From Pseudomonadota bacterium (GTDB taxonomy: Bacteria; Pseudomonadota; Alphaproteobacteria; Caulobacterales; Caulobacteraceae): 11,224 nucleotides of DNA. Positions within the stretch are counted from its first letter, which is position 1, and each line of letters opens with the position of its first letter. The DNA is taken from positions 1 through 11,224 of the forward strand of contig JAEXZS010000034.1 in the NCBI GenBank assembly GCA_023451375.1. The letters run 5' to 3'. A program made the position numbers and the translations under genes. Of the stretch, positions 1 to 6,467 are shown in pieces. The notes under the pieces are model-generated. The model did no database searches. It was not told where the DNA came from and worked only from the letters and a program-made list of their open reading frames with translations.

Positions 1-118
1 CGCCGAGCTGAACGTCGAGCTGATCACCCCGATCGCGATGGAAGAGAAGCTGCGCTTCGCCATCCGCGAAGGCGGCCGCACCGTCGGCGCCGGCGTGGTG
101 TCGAAGATCATCGCCTAA
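1..118 (+). CDS. tuf: Elongation factor Tu, C-terminal fragment
   Basis: Only the last 38 codons are inside the window (reading frame from position 2, stop TAA at 116-118). The peptide begins AELNVELITPIAMEEKLRFA and ends GVVSKIIA, which is the conserved end of domain 3 of bacterial EF-Tu, including the FAIREGGRTVGAG segment. EF-Tu is the cytoplasmic GTPase that carries aminoacyl-tRNA to the ribosome; the GTPase domain lies off the left edge. A strong intrinsic terminator follows 41 bases after the stop, so tuf is transcriptionally closed here rather than running on into rpsJ. Whether this is the only tuf copy in the genome cannot be told from the window. Confidence 0.96.
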   Translation, partial: AELNVELITPIAMEEKLRFAIREGGRTVGAGVVSKIIA

Positions 119-159
119 GCGACACGACCCCGGCCGCCAGGCCGAACCCCAGCCTGCCG

Positions 160-195
160 AACGGCCCCCGGAAACACCCGGGGGCCGTTTTGGTT
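160..195 (+). terminator. Intrinsic terminator of tuf
   Basis: A perfect 12-bp inverted repeat, AACGGCCCCCGG (160-171) and CCGGGGGCCGTT (178-189), encloses a 6-nt loop and runs into a T-rich tail (TTTTGGTTT, 188-196). It lies 41 bases after the tuf stop and ends the str-type operon. Confidence 0.9.
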
Positions 196-250
196 TGGGG
201 GAAACCCGTCTGGGGTTCGGCGTTATGGTGGCCCAAAGCCAAGGTTCCGT

Positions 251-1846
251 ATGCGTTCGATCTGCCTGTTTCTCGTCCTGCTCGGCTTGAGCGCCTGCGC
301 CATCCATCCCGGGACGGTGGATCATGTGAGGTTCGCCTCGGACGCTCGGCCGGTGACGGCGCGAAGCCACGCGGGGGTGCTGCGGGGCGTGGAGGGGAAC
401 GGCGTTCGCGCCTTCCTGGGCGTGCCGTTCGCGGCGCCGCCGGTGGGCGGCCTGCGCTGGCGCGCGCCCCGACCGGCGCCGCCGTGGGAGGGGGTGCGCG
501 ACGCGACGCGGATCGGCCCGGACTGCACCCAGGCGATCGGCCGAAGGGCGATTCTGGGCGGCGGGGGCGGCGTGGTGTTCGGGTCGGAGGACTGCCTGTA
601 CCTGAACATCTATGCGCCGGCGGGCGAAGCAGGGCCACGGCCGGTGATGGTCTATATCCCGGGCGGCGCCTTCACCGTGGGCGCGGGCGCCAACTACGAC
701 CCTTCGCGGCTGGCGCGGGAGCAGGGCCGCGTGGTGGTGACGATGAACTACCGCCTGGGCGCGCTGGGTTGGTTGGCGCATCCTGGATTTCAGGCCGACG
801 GCGAGGGCTTCGGCGGCAACTTCGGCCTGATGGACCAGCAGGCCGCGCTGCTGTGGGTCCATGACAATATCGCGGCCTTCGGAGGCGATCCCGGAAACGT
901 CACCCTGTTCGCGGAGAGCGCCGGGGCCTGGACGGCCTGTTACCTGATGGCGTCTCCTGTCTCCGAGGGGCTGTACCAGCGGGTGATCCTGCAGAGCGGC
1001 GGCTGCCTGGAGCCGTCGTCGCTGGTCAGCGCCGAGGCGGCGGCCCAGAGCGGGCCGGCGTTCTCGGCGCGGCTCGGTTGCGAGGGAGAGGACGTGATCG
1101 CCTGCCTGCGAGCCTTGCCGGCGTGGCGGCTGTCGCGGGCCGCGTCTCTGCGGGCGGGCATCAACGGGCCCGGGTCTTGGGGTCCGGTGCATACGGACGC
1201 CACCGTGCCGGAAAACCCGGCCGCGGCGATCGCCGGGGGGCGGTTCACCCGGGTGCCGGCGATCGTCGGGACCAATCTGGATGAGGGGCGGCTGTTCGCC
1301 AACGAGGTGCAGGACATGGACCGCTACCAGAAGGAGACCATCTGGATGTACGGTGATGTCGGGCCTCGCGTGCTGGAGCGTTATCCAGTCAGCGAGGACG
1401 GCCCCGCCTACGCCATCGCCGCCAACTTCACCGCCCAGCGGTTCGCCTGTCCGTCGCAGGCGCTGCGGCGGCAGTTGTCCAAGCACGTGCCGGTGTGGGG
1501 CTATGAGTTTGCGGATCGGGCGGCGCCGTTCGTCCTGCCGGACCGGATCGTCGGGCTGGACCTGGGGGCCTATCACGCCAGCGAACTGGCCTATGTGTTC
1601 GGAACCAACTGGATATTCACCGACGTGGACCGGTTCACGCCGGAGCAGGCGGCGCTGTCGGCGCGGATGCGGCGGCTGTGGGCCGGCTTCGGCCAGCGGG
1701 ATTTCGGCGCCGACTGGCCCCGCGTCGACGGCGCGGGGCCGATCCGGGTGTTCGCGCCCGAAGGCGATCGGCTGGACCAGACCTTCTTCGAGCGGCACCA
1801 GTGCGCCTTCTGGGACGGCACGCCGTTCGGCGCGGTCGCGCCCTAG
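251..1846 (+). CDS. Type-B carboxylesterase, predicted lipoprotein
   Basis: Predicted serine esterase of the alpha/beta-hydrolase type-B carboxylesterase/para-nitrobenzyl esterase family, 531 aa, a usual length. The N-terminus is a lipoprotein signal with lipobox LSAC (Cys16) followed by Ala, suggesting outer-membrane anchoring and periplasmic action. Visible family landmarks are the EDCLYLN block (113-119), an oxyanion-hole Gly-Gly (in IPGGAF), the nucleophile Ser223 in AESAG, acidic residue Glu345 in GTNLDEG, and His442 in AYHASELAYVF, so the catalytic triad is complete. The nucleophile elbow reads A-E-S-A-G where the family usually has G-E-S-A-G. An AAGG 6 nt upstream supports the ATG at 251. 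The true substrate is unknown; family members hydrolyse many carboxyl esters. The gene is probably a single transcription unit after the tuf terminator, though I see no clear promoter in 196-250. It converges on the L,D-transpeptidase gene and overlaps it by 4 bp. Confidence 0.92.
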   Translation: MRSICLFLVLLGLSACAIHPGTVDHVRFASDARPVTARSHAGVLRGVEGNGVRAFLGVPFAAPPVGGLRWRAPRPAPPWEGVRDATRIGPDCTQAIGRRAILGGGGGVVFGSEDCLYLNIYAPAGEAGPRPVMVYIPGGAFTVGAGANYDPSRLAREQGRVVVTMNYRLGALGWLAHPGFQADGEGFGGNFGLMDQQAALLWVHDNIAAFGGDPGNVTLFAESAGAWTACYLMASPVSEGLYQRVILQSGGCLEPSSLVSAEAAAQSGPAFSARLGCEGEDVIACLRALPAWRLSRAASLRAGINGPGSWGPVHTDATVPENPAAAIAGGRFTRVPAIVGTNLDEGRLFANEVQDMDRYQKETIWMYGDVGPRVLERYPVSEDGPAYAIAANFTAQRFACPSQALRRQLSKHVPVWGYEFADRAAPFVLPDRIVGLDLGAYHASELAYVFGTNWIFTDVDRFTPEQAALSARMRRLWAGFGQRDFGADWPRVDGAGPIRVFAPEGDRLDQTFFERHQCAFWDGTPFGAVAP

Positions 1847-2880
1847 AGGAAGCGGACCGTGACGCCGGGCTTGACCTTGTCCGCCAACTCCCAGGCGTCC
1901 CAGTTCGTGAGGCGGACGCAGCCGTGCGAGGCGGTCTTGCCGATCTTGTCCGGCTCCGGCGCGCCGTGGATGCCGTAGCTCGGCTTGTTCAGGTCGATCC
2001 AGACCACGCCGACGGGATTGTTCGGCCCCGGCTTGACCACCACCTTACGGTCCAGGTCGCCGTAGCTGAGCTTGGACGGGTCATAGACGTAGTCGGGATT
2101 GCGGGCGACGCCGTTGACCTTGACCGTGCCCGTGGGCGTCGGATTGTCGCCGCTGCCGATCGTGGCGGGATAATAGGCGAGCAGCCGTCCGTCCTCCGCG
2201 AAGACCTTCACCGACCCCTCGGCCTTGTTGACCTCGATGTGGTCGACATCCGCCGGCAGGGGGGAGTTGTCGATGGCGGGAACCAGCAGCTTCTGGCCCA
2301 CGCGGGTGAAATCAGCCCCTGGGTTCAGGGCGCGCAGGAGCGGCTCGGTGACATGGAAGCGTTCCGCCAGGGCTTCCACGATATTGGCGTAGCCCATGTG
2401 CGGCGCCGCGCCCTGAGCCTCCAGGTCGGTCGGCACGGTTCCGAGATAGGGGCCGGCGACGTCCTGGGGGGTGATCTCATACGTGCTGGTCACGGCGCCG
2501 ACGCCGCCGGCGCGGAGGCGGGCCATGACCTCGGCGTCCAACTCGCCGTCGACCGGCAGGCCGTTGGCTTCCTCGAAGGCGGCGACGGCCTGACGCATGT
2601 TCGAGCCCGCCAGACCGTCGATGGAGCCCGGCGAGAAGCGGGCGCGCTCAAGCAGAACCTGGGCGCGAACGAGGGCGGGATCGGGCTGAGCCTCAACGGG
2701 CGCCTGATCGGTCTGACTGGGCGGCGGCGGCGCGTAAGCGGCGTTCTCAAGCGCGTCACGGGACAGGGGGCCGGTCGCTCCCACTGTTTCCGGCGGCGCC
2801 GGCGGCTCCGCGTCCGGGCTGCAGGCGGCGAGGGAGAGGGCGCTCAGGCCCGCGGCGACGAGGGGAAGGCGAGGGGACAT
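1843..2880 (-). CDS. L,D-transpeptidase (YkuD domain) lipoprotein
   Basis: A 345-aa cell-wall enzyme. The N-terminus is a lipoprotein signal with lipobox LAAC (Cys20), followed by a Pro/Ala-rich linker. Residues about 69-123 resemble a peptidoglycan-binding (PG_binding_1) domain (FSPGSIDGLAGSNMRQAVAAF). Residues about 163-203 look like a LysM segment (ALAERFHVTEPLLRALNPG to LLVPAI). Residues about 213-345 are the YkuD catalytic domain with His305 (YGIHGAPEP) and the SHGCVRLTNWDA motif holding the catalytic Cys321. Enzymes of this family form 3-3 peptidoglycan cross-links or attach proteins to peptidoglycan in the periplasm; which applies here is not visible. An in-frame TGA six codons upstream makes the ATG at 2880 the first possible ATG; its ribosome-binding site is weak. 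The gene lies 41 bp downstream of a small gene on the same strand, so the two may be co-transcribed. No terminator follows it. Confidence 0.94.
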   Translation of the reverse strand: MSPRLPLVAAGLSALSLAACSPDAEPPAPPETVGATGPLSRDALENAAYAPPPPSQTDQAPVEAQPDPALVRAQVLLERARFSPGSIDGLAGSNMRQAVAAFEEANGLPVDGELDAEVMARLRAGGVGAVTSTYEITPQDVAGPYLGTVPTDLEAQGAAPHMGYANIVEALAERFHVTEPLLRALNPGADFTRVGQKLLVPAIDNSPLPADVDHIEVNKAEGSVKVFAEDGRLLAYYPATIGSGDNPTPTGTVKVNGVARNPDYVYDPSKLSYGDLDRKVVVKPGPNNPVGVVWIDLNKPSYGIHGAPEPDKIGKTASHGCVRLTNWDAWELADKVKPGVTVRFL

Positions 2881-2921
2881 GCGGACTCGTGATCATGGGC
2901 GGACGGGGCGTGCGGCGGGCG

Positions 2922-3086
2922 TCAGTTCTCTTCGCCGGTCGCGGGGTCGGTCTCGGTTTCGCCCGAGTTGCTGGAGCCTTCGGAGCCCCGCGGTTCGGTT
3001 GCCGGGCGGGGCGGTTCGCCTTCGCCCGGCGGGGTGCGCAGGTTTTCGTTCTCGACGTTTCGATTGTCGGGACGGGGGTCGGTCAT
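2922..3086 (-). CDS. Small acidic, low-complexity protein (54 aa)
   Basis: An ATG-to-TGA frame of 54 codons, shorter than most gene callers accept. The product begins MTDPRPDNRNVENENLRTPP and ends GETETDPATGEEN. It is rich in Glu, Asp, Pro, Gly, Asn and Thr, has no hydrophobic stretch, and should be a soluble, intrinsically disordered polypeptide. Codon use is like the neighbouring genes (mostly C or G in third position, apart from GAA for Glu). It ends 41 bp before the start of the L,D-transpeptidase on the same strand and fills a gap otherwise empty of genes. The ribosome-binding site is weak (GAGA upstream). I recognise no family and assign no function. The reading rests on composition and position only; it could be a chance frame in GC-rich DNA. 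Confidence 0.55.
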   Translation of the reverse strand: MTDPRPDNRNVENENLRTPPGEGEPPRPATEPRGSEGSSNSGETETDPATGEEN

Positions 3087-3130
3087 GATCTGGTCTCGAA
3101 GCGGAGCGGGGCGTCCGCTGTACGGTAACG

Positions 3131-3145
3131 CCCGGCGCCGCCGGG
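3131..3145. repeat. GC hairpin CCCGGC-GCC-GCCGGG
   Basis: Perfect 6-bp arms (3131-3136 and 3140-3145) with a 3-nt loop, in the divergent spacer between the small gene (starting at 3086, minus) and the acyltransferase gene. There is no T-run on either side, so it is not a terminator. It would fall in the 5' leader of the minus-strand transcript. Confidence 0.4.
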
Positions 3146-3161
3146 GGCTCCGTCAACGGTC

Positions 3162-3180
3162 GTTCACCATGACGGTGAAC
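3162..3180. promoter_or_regulatory. Candidate operator, dyad GTTCACC-N5-GGTGAAC
   Basis: Perfect 7-bp inverted repeats (3162-3168 and 3174-3180) around a 5-nt spacer, in the 168-bp divergent spacer between the minus-strand small gene/L,D-transpeptidase and the plus-strand acyltransferase gene. The half-site length and spacing suit a dimeric helix-turn-helix regulator. A TTGACG hexamer lies on the minus strand just beside it (3151-3156), but no good -10 partner is visible. The regulator is unknown. Confidence 0.4.
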
Positions 3181-3254
3181 CGTGCCGAAACGGCGCATCG
3201 GGCAGTGTGCCGCGCGGAACGGTCCTTGCTGCCCGGGACCGCATGAGGACGCGC

Positions 3255-4415
3255 ATGGCCGAAACGCTGCAGGTGGAGATCATGAAGGCGGAGGCGCTGG
3301 GCGCCGCCGACATCGCCCTGTGGCGCGCCTGGTCGACGACCAATCCGGCGCTGAGCAGCCCCTACTTCCGCTGGGACTACGCCGAGATCGCCTCGCGGGT
3401 CTGTCCCGGCGCGGCGGTGGCGGTGTTCCGGCGGGGCGGCCAGACGGCGGGGTTCTTCCCGCACCAGCGGCGCGGCGGCTCGGTGCAGCCGCTGGGGGCG
3501 CCGATGAACGACTATCACGGCGTCATCGCGCCGGCGGAGAGCGACATCAGCCTGGAGGACGTGGCGCGGCTGCTCAAGGCGCGGCGGCTGAACGTGCCGG
3601 GCTGGATTGGGACCGCCGAAAGCGGCGAGGCGCGCACCACGGTGCAGGCCGCTCTGCCGGAAGCGGGGTTCGACGCCTGGTATGCCGAGCGCCGCGCCGC
3701 CTTCGGCAAGTTCTTCAAAGACAAGGAAAGGGCGCGGCGCAGTCTGGAGGCCGAGCTTGGGCCTGTGACGGTGGCGCACGGGCTGCGGGATTCGGCGCTG
3801 CTGAATCACCTCATCGATCTTAAGGCCGCGCAGTACAGGCGTTCGGGCCTTCACGACATCTTCGCCTGCGGCTGGACCCGGGACCTGCTGCATGCGCTGA
3901 TGCGCGAGACGCGGCCGGACTTCGGCGCCTCGCTGGCGACCATGCACGGGGGCGGCAGGCTGACGGCGATCGAGTTCTCGCTGCACGCCGGACGGCATTA
4001 TCATTTCTGGTTCCCGGCCTATGAGCCCACCCTGGCGCGCTGCTCGCCGGGAATACTGCTGAGCATGGACACCATGCGGCTGGCGGGCGCCGAGGGGGTC
4101 CGGGTGTTCGATTTCGGCTTCGAAGGCGAGCACTACAAGAAGTACTTCGTCAACACGCGCCAGACGGTGCGTGAGGCCGTGGTGATGCGGCCGGGGCTGA
4201 GCAGCCTGGCGACCGACGCCCTGGTGGGGGCGCTGGACCGGGCCGGCGGCCGGGGCGAGGCGATCCGCGCATCGCTTCGCCGACGCTGGGCGACCATCGA
4301 GGCCTGCGAGGCGACGCCATCGGGTCGGTTGCGCGGCGCCGTCGTCGCCGCCCGGTCCGCCGCCGCCAAGATCTCCGCCCGGCGCAAGACCTCCGCGCGC
4401 GTCGCCCACGCCTGA
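3255..4415 (+). CDS. FemAB/GNAT-like acyltransferase (CelD/BcsL type)
   Basis: A predicted cytoplasmic acyltransferase of 386 aa from the GNAT/FemAB-like superfamily (Acetyltransf_6, annotated CelD/BcsL in many genomes). Members usually modify envelope or exopolysaccharide sugars, or lipid-linked precursors. The visible family signature is the second-domain core: AIEFSLHAGRHYHFWFPAYE (with HYHFWF at 248-253), then SPGILLSMDTMR, and DFGFEGEHYKKYF (286-298). The last 40 or so residues are rich in Arg and Ala and may form an amphipathic helix. I place the start at 3255 because TGAGGA (3244-3249) sits 5 nt before that ATG; an in-frame ATG at 3207 would add 16 residues without support. Caulobacter HfsK, a holdfast-modifying acetyltransferase, belongs to this general group, but identity with HfsK is not shown here. 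The stop is 10 nt before the cupin-like gene, implying one operon. Confidence 0.8.
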   Translation: MAETLQVEIMKAEALGAADIALWRAWSTTNPALSSPYFRWDYAEIASRVCPGAAVAVFRRGGQTAGFFPHQRRGGSVQPLGAPMNDYHGVIAPAESDISLEDVARLLKARRLNVPGWIGTAESGEARTTVQAALPEAGFDAWYAERRAAFGKFFKDKERARRSLEAELGPVTVAHGLRDSALLNHLIDLKAAQYRRSGLHDIFACGWTRDLLHALMRETRPDFGASLATMHGGGRLTAIEFSLHAGRHYHFWFPAYEPTLARCSPGILLSMDTMRLAGAEGVRVFDFGFEGEHYKKYFVNTRQTVREAVVMRPGLSSLATDALVGALDRAGGRGEAIRASLRRRWATIEACEATPSGRLRGAVVAARSAAAKISARRKTSARVAHA

Positions 4416-4425
4416 GGACCACGGA

Positions 4426-5346
4426 ATGACCGAACGACGCACCCGCTACCCCGGCCCGATCGCCGAGGCGAAAGAGCATCCGCATGGCCTCGTCGAGCAG
4501 GGCTTCGCCGAGGACGCGGCGCTGGCCGCGGTGCTGGACCGCTATCCGGCCGAACTGTTCGACATCAACCTGTACGACTACGATGATGAGGGGCAGGTCT
4601 CCCTGCGTACCGGCGCGCGGGGGCGGCTATCGGGCGAGGAACTGCTGGAGGCGATCAAGCAGGGGCGGCTGTGGGTTAATCTCCGACAGGTCGAGACCGG
4701 CTGGCCCGAGCTGTGGGCGGCGGCGATGGCGGACTTCGAACGCATCCAGGCGAGCTATCCAGGCATGCGGTCGGTCAAGAACGCGGGGCAACTGATCCTG
4801 TCCTCGCCCAAGGCGCGCGTGCCGTATCATTTCGACGCCGCGGGCGTGGTGCTGTTCCACCTGCGCGGACGCAAGCGACTGTTCATCTATCCGGGCGACG
4901 AGGCGCACCTGCCCGAGCGCGACATGGAGCAGGTGGTCGCGCGCCAGACCACCGAGGAACTGCCCTACACGCTGGCCTTCGAGGCCGACGCCCAGGTGAT
5001 GGACCTGGAGCCGGGCCGGGCGCTGACCTGGCCGCTCTATGCGCCGCACCGGGTGGAGAACCTGGACCGGTTCTGCGTCAGCCTGTCGATGGATTTCCAG
5101 ACCTGGCCGTCGCGCTTCCGCAACGGCGCGCTGTTCACCAATGCGGTGATCCGCAGCCGGGGCGGCAGGCCCCGCTTCACCGACGGCATGTCGACGCCTG
5201 AGCTGGCCGCCCGTTGGGCGGCTTCGCTGGCGCTGAAGCGGACGGGCGCGATGAGGAGTCGCATCTCTCAGTTCGAGCGCGATTTCGAGCCGGAGGTCGG
5301 CGCGGCGGACGGGGCCGGGGCCCTGGTTCGCGGAGCTGAGCGTTAA
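4426..5346 (+). CDS. Cupin/JmjC-like HxD...H protein
   Basis: A 306-aa soluble protein with a cupin_8/JmjC-like double-stranded beta-helix core. His135-Phe-Asp137 in PYHFDAAGVVLFHLRG and a distal His208 in YAPHRVEN form the HxD...H iron-binding triad expected of Fe(II)/2-oxoglutarate oxygenases; FHLRGRKRLFIYPGD after the first motif is typical of the family. Members hydroxylate proteins, small molecules or natural products; some automated annotations call them transcriptional regulators, but no DNA-binding domain is visible. A GAGGA ribosome-binding site (4414-4418) overlaps the stop codon of the upstream acyltransferase and sits 7 nt before this ATG, so the two genes are almost certainly translated from one mRNA. 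A shared pathway (for instance modification of a surface polysaccharide) is inference only. The C-terminal 30 residues look disordered. Confidence 0.78.
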   Translation: MTERRTRYPGPIAEAKEHPHGLVEQGFAEDAALAAVLDRYPAELFDINLYDYDDEGQVSLRTGARGRLSGEELLEAIKQGRLWVNLRQVETGWPELWAAAMADFERIQASYPGMRSVKNAGQLILSSPKARVPYHFDAAGVVLFHLRGRKRLFIYPGDEAHLPERDMEQVVARQTTEELPYTLAFEADAQVMDLEPGRALTWPLYAPHRVENLDRFCVSLSMDFQTWPSRFRNGALFTNAVIRSRGGRPRFTDGMSTPELAARWAASLALKRTGAMRSRISQFERDFEPEVGAADGAGALVRGAER

Positions 5347-5373
5347 TTCGAGTTCATGACCTCGAGTTAAAAT
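5343..5373. promoter_or_regulatory. Dyad and direct repeat with -10-like box upstream of the DUF2807 gene
   Basis: The segment holds two near-perfect 10-bp inverted arms, TTAATTCGAG (5343-5352) and CTCGAGTTAA (5361-5370), one mismatch that would be a G-U pair in RNA. Overlapping this is a direct repeat of GAGTT followed by ATGAC (from 5350 and from 5364). TAAAAT (5368-5373) resembles a -10 hexamer; I find no good -35. The left arm includes the stop codon of the cupin-like gene. It could be an operator, or a weak hairpin ending the upstream operon; there is no T-run after the right arm. Confidence 0.4.
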
Positions 5374-5430
5374 GACTTCACCGCGGGCGTGCCGCACCTT
5401 TCCGCCACATTCGGGAAAGGGAGAGGCCCC

Positions 5431-6318
5431 ATGAAGTCCATACTGCTCGCCGCCGCGGCGACCGCCGCCGTCGCCGCCTGCGCCGCCGCTCCGGCAACCG
5501 CCGCGGAGGTCGAGATCCGCCATGCGGTCGCGCGCGTCATCGTCATCGTCGAGGACCGCAGCGATGTCGGCGTCGAGGTCACGCAAGGGAACTCGCGCCT
5601 GCCGCGCATCGAGGTGGAGCGACGGGGCGACGCGGTCCGCATCGACGGCGGCCTGGGCCGGGGAAAGATGTTCGGGGGCAGCGACGCCATCCGGGACTGC
5701 AACAGCGGTCCCTCTGACGCGCGCCAGCCGGGCGAGGGCGCCGTGGTGGAGGTGCGCGACCTGGGCCGCATTCGGCTGGAGGACGCGCCCTTGATCGTGC
5801 TGAGAACGCCGCGTGACGTTGACGTCAGCGCCGGCGGGGCGGTTTACGGCGCGGTGGGACGCGGCGCGCGCTCGGTCGAGCTGGGCAGCGGCGGATGCGG
5901 CGACTGGACCGTGGCCAACACCGACGGAGAGGTGTCGCTGAGCGTCGGCGGGTCCGGGTCGATCCGGGCCGGGACCTCGCGCTCCTTGGACGCCAAGGTC
6001 GGCGGATCCGGGTCAATCTCGGCTGGGGCGACCGGAGAGCTGGACGCCGCGGTCGGCGGCTCTGGCAGCATATGGGTGGCGCGGGCCGACGGCGCCGGCG
6101 ACATCTCCATCGGCGGCTCGGGGGACGTGACCGTTCGCGACGGGCGGATGGATGAGCTTTCTGTGGCCATCGGCGGCTCGGGCGACGTGCGATACGGCGG
6201 CGCAACGCGCGATCTTCGCGTCGCCATCGCCGGCTCGGGCGATGTCAGCGTCGGCGCCGCCACCGGACAAGTGTCCCGCTCCATCGTGGGCTCGGGCACG
6301 GTGAACATCGGGCGCTAG
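5431..6318 (+). CDS. Exported DUF2807-type (GIN domain) repeat protein
   Basis: A 295-aa exported protein of the DUF2807 / putative auto-transporter adhesin head GIN-domain type. A Sec signal starts MKSILLAAAATAAVAAC and could be cleaved after ATAA; VAAC also fits a lipobox (Cys17), so a lipoprotein form is possible. The mature part has an N-terminal beta-rich region and then seven turns of a G-S-G repeat (VGGSGS three times, IGGSGD twice, IAGSGD, IVGSGT) starting at residues 172, 190, 208, 227, 247, 266 and 285. The period of 18-20 residues suggests a parallel beta-helix or stacked beta-roll. GGAGAGG (5420-5426) just before the ATG at 5431 fixes the start; an earlier in-frame start at 5389 would misplace the signal peptide. 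The function of the family is not established; envelope or surface roles are usually assumed. A strong terminator follows. Confidence 0.85.
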   Translation: MKSILLAAAATAAVAACAAAPATAAEVEIRHAVARVIVIVEDRSDVGVEVTQGNSRLPRIEVERRGDAVRIDGGLGRGKMFGGSDAIRDCNSGPSDARQPGEGAVVEVRDLGRIRLEDAPLIVLRTPRDVDVSAGGAVYGAVGRGARSVELGSGGCGDWTVANTDGEVSLSVGGSGSIRAGTSRSLDAKVGGSGSISAGATGELDAAVGGSGSIWVARADGAGDISIGGSGDVTVRDGRMDELSVAIGGSGDVRYGGATRDLRVAIAGSGDVSVGAATGQVSRSIVGSGTVNIGR

Positions 6319-6343
6319 ACCCGAGTCTCTCCGCCGCGAGAGG

Positions 6344-6379
6344 AAAGGCCCCCGGTCGTGGAACCCCGGGGGCCTTTTT
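6344..6379 (+). terminator. Intrinsic terminator of the DUF2807 gene
   Basis: A 12-bp stem, AAAGGCCCCCGG (6344-6355) and CCGGGGGCCTTT (6366-6377), with a 10-nt loop, followed by TTTTT (6375-6379). It lies 25 nt after the stop codon at 6318. Confidence 0.9.
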
Positions 6380-6405
6380 CATGCTCGCTATCCAGCGGGC
6401 AAAGG

Positions 6406-6433
6406 AAAACCCCGGCGGATCGCTCCGCCGGGG
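6406..6433 (-). terminator. Intrinsic terminator of the porin-like gene
   Basis: A perfect 10-bp stem, CCCCGGCGGA (6410-6419) and TCCGCCGGGG (6424-6433), with a 4-nt loop. Read on the minus strand it is followed by TTTTCC, as expected for the end of the convergent porin-like transcript. It starts 34 nt beyond that gene's stop codon. Confidence 0.85.
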
Positions 6434-6467
6434 CCGTGACATTTCAGGTTTTTGGCGAAGCCGAGAC

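Noticed and set aside
1678..2892. A 404-codon plus-strand frame crossing the esterase end and the L,D-transpeptidase
   Set aside because: It overlaps two genes with full catalytic motifs and reads as an antisense shadow of the second.
3153..4442. A 429-codon open frame on the minus strand opposite the acyltransferase gene
   Set aside because: It is antisense to a well-supported gene, its product is Arg/Pro/His-rich low-complexity sequence, and long antisense frames are expected in GC-rich DNA.
5389..5430. An earlier in-frame start for the DUF2807 gene at 5389
   Set aside because: It would put 14 non-hydrophobic residues before the signal peptide; the ATG at 5431 has a strong GGAGAGG ribosome-binding site.
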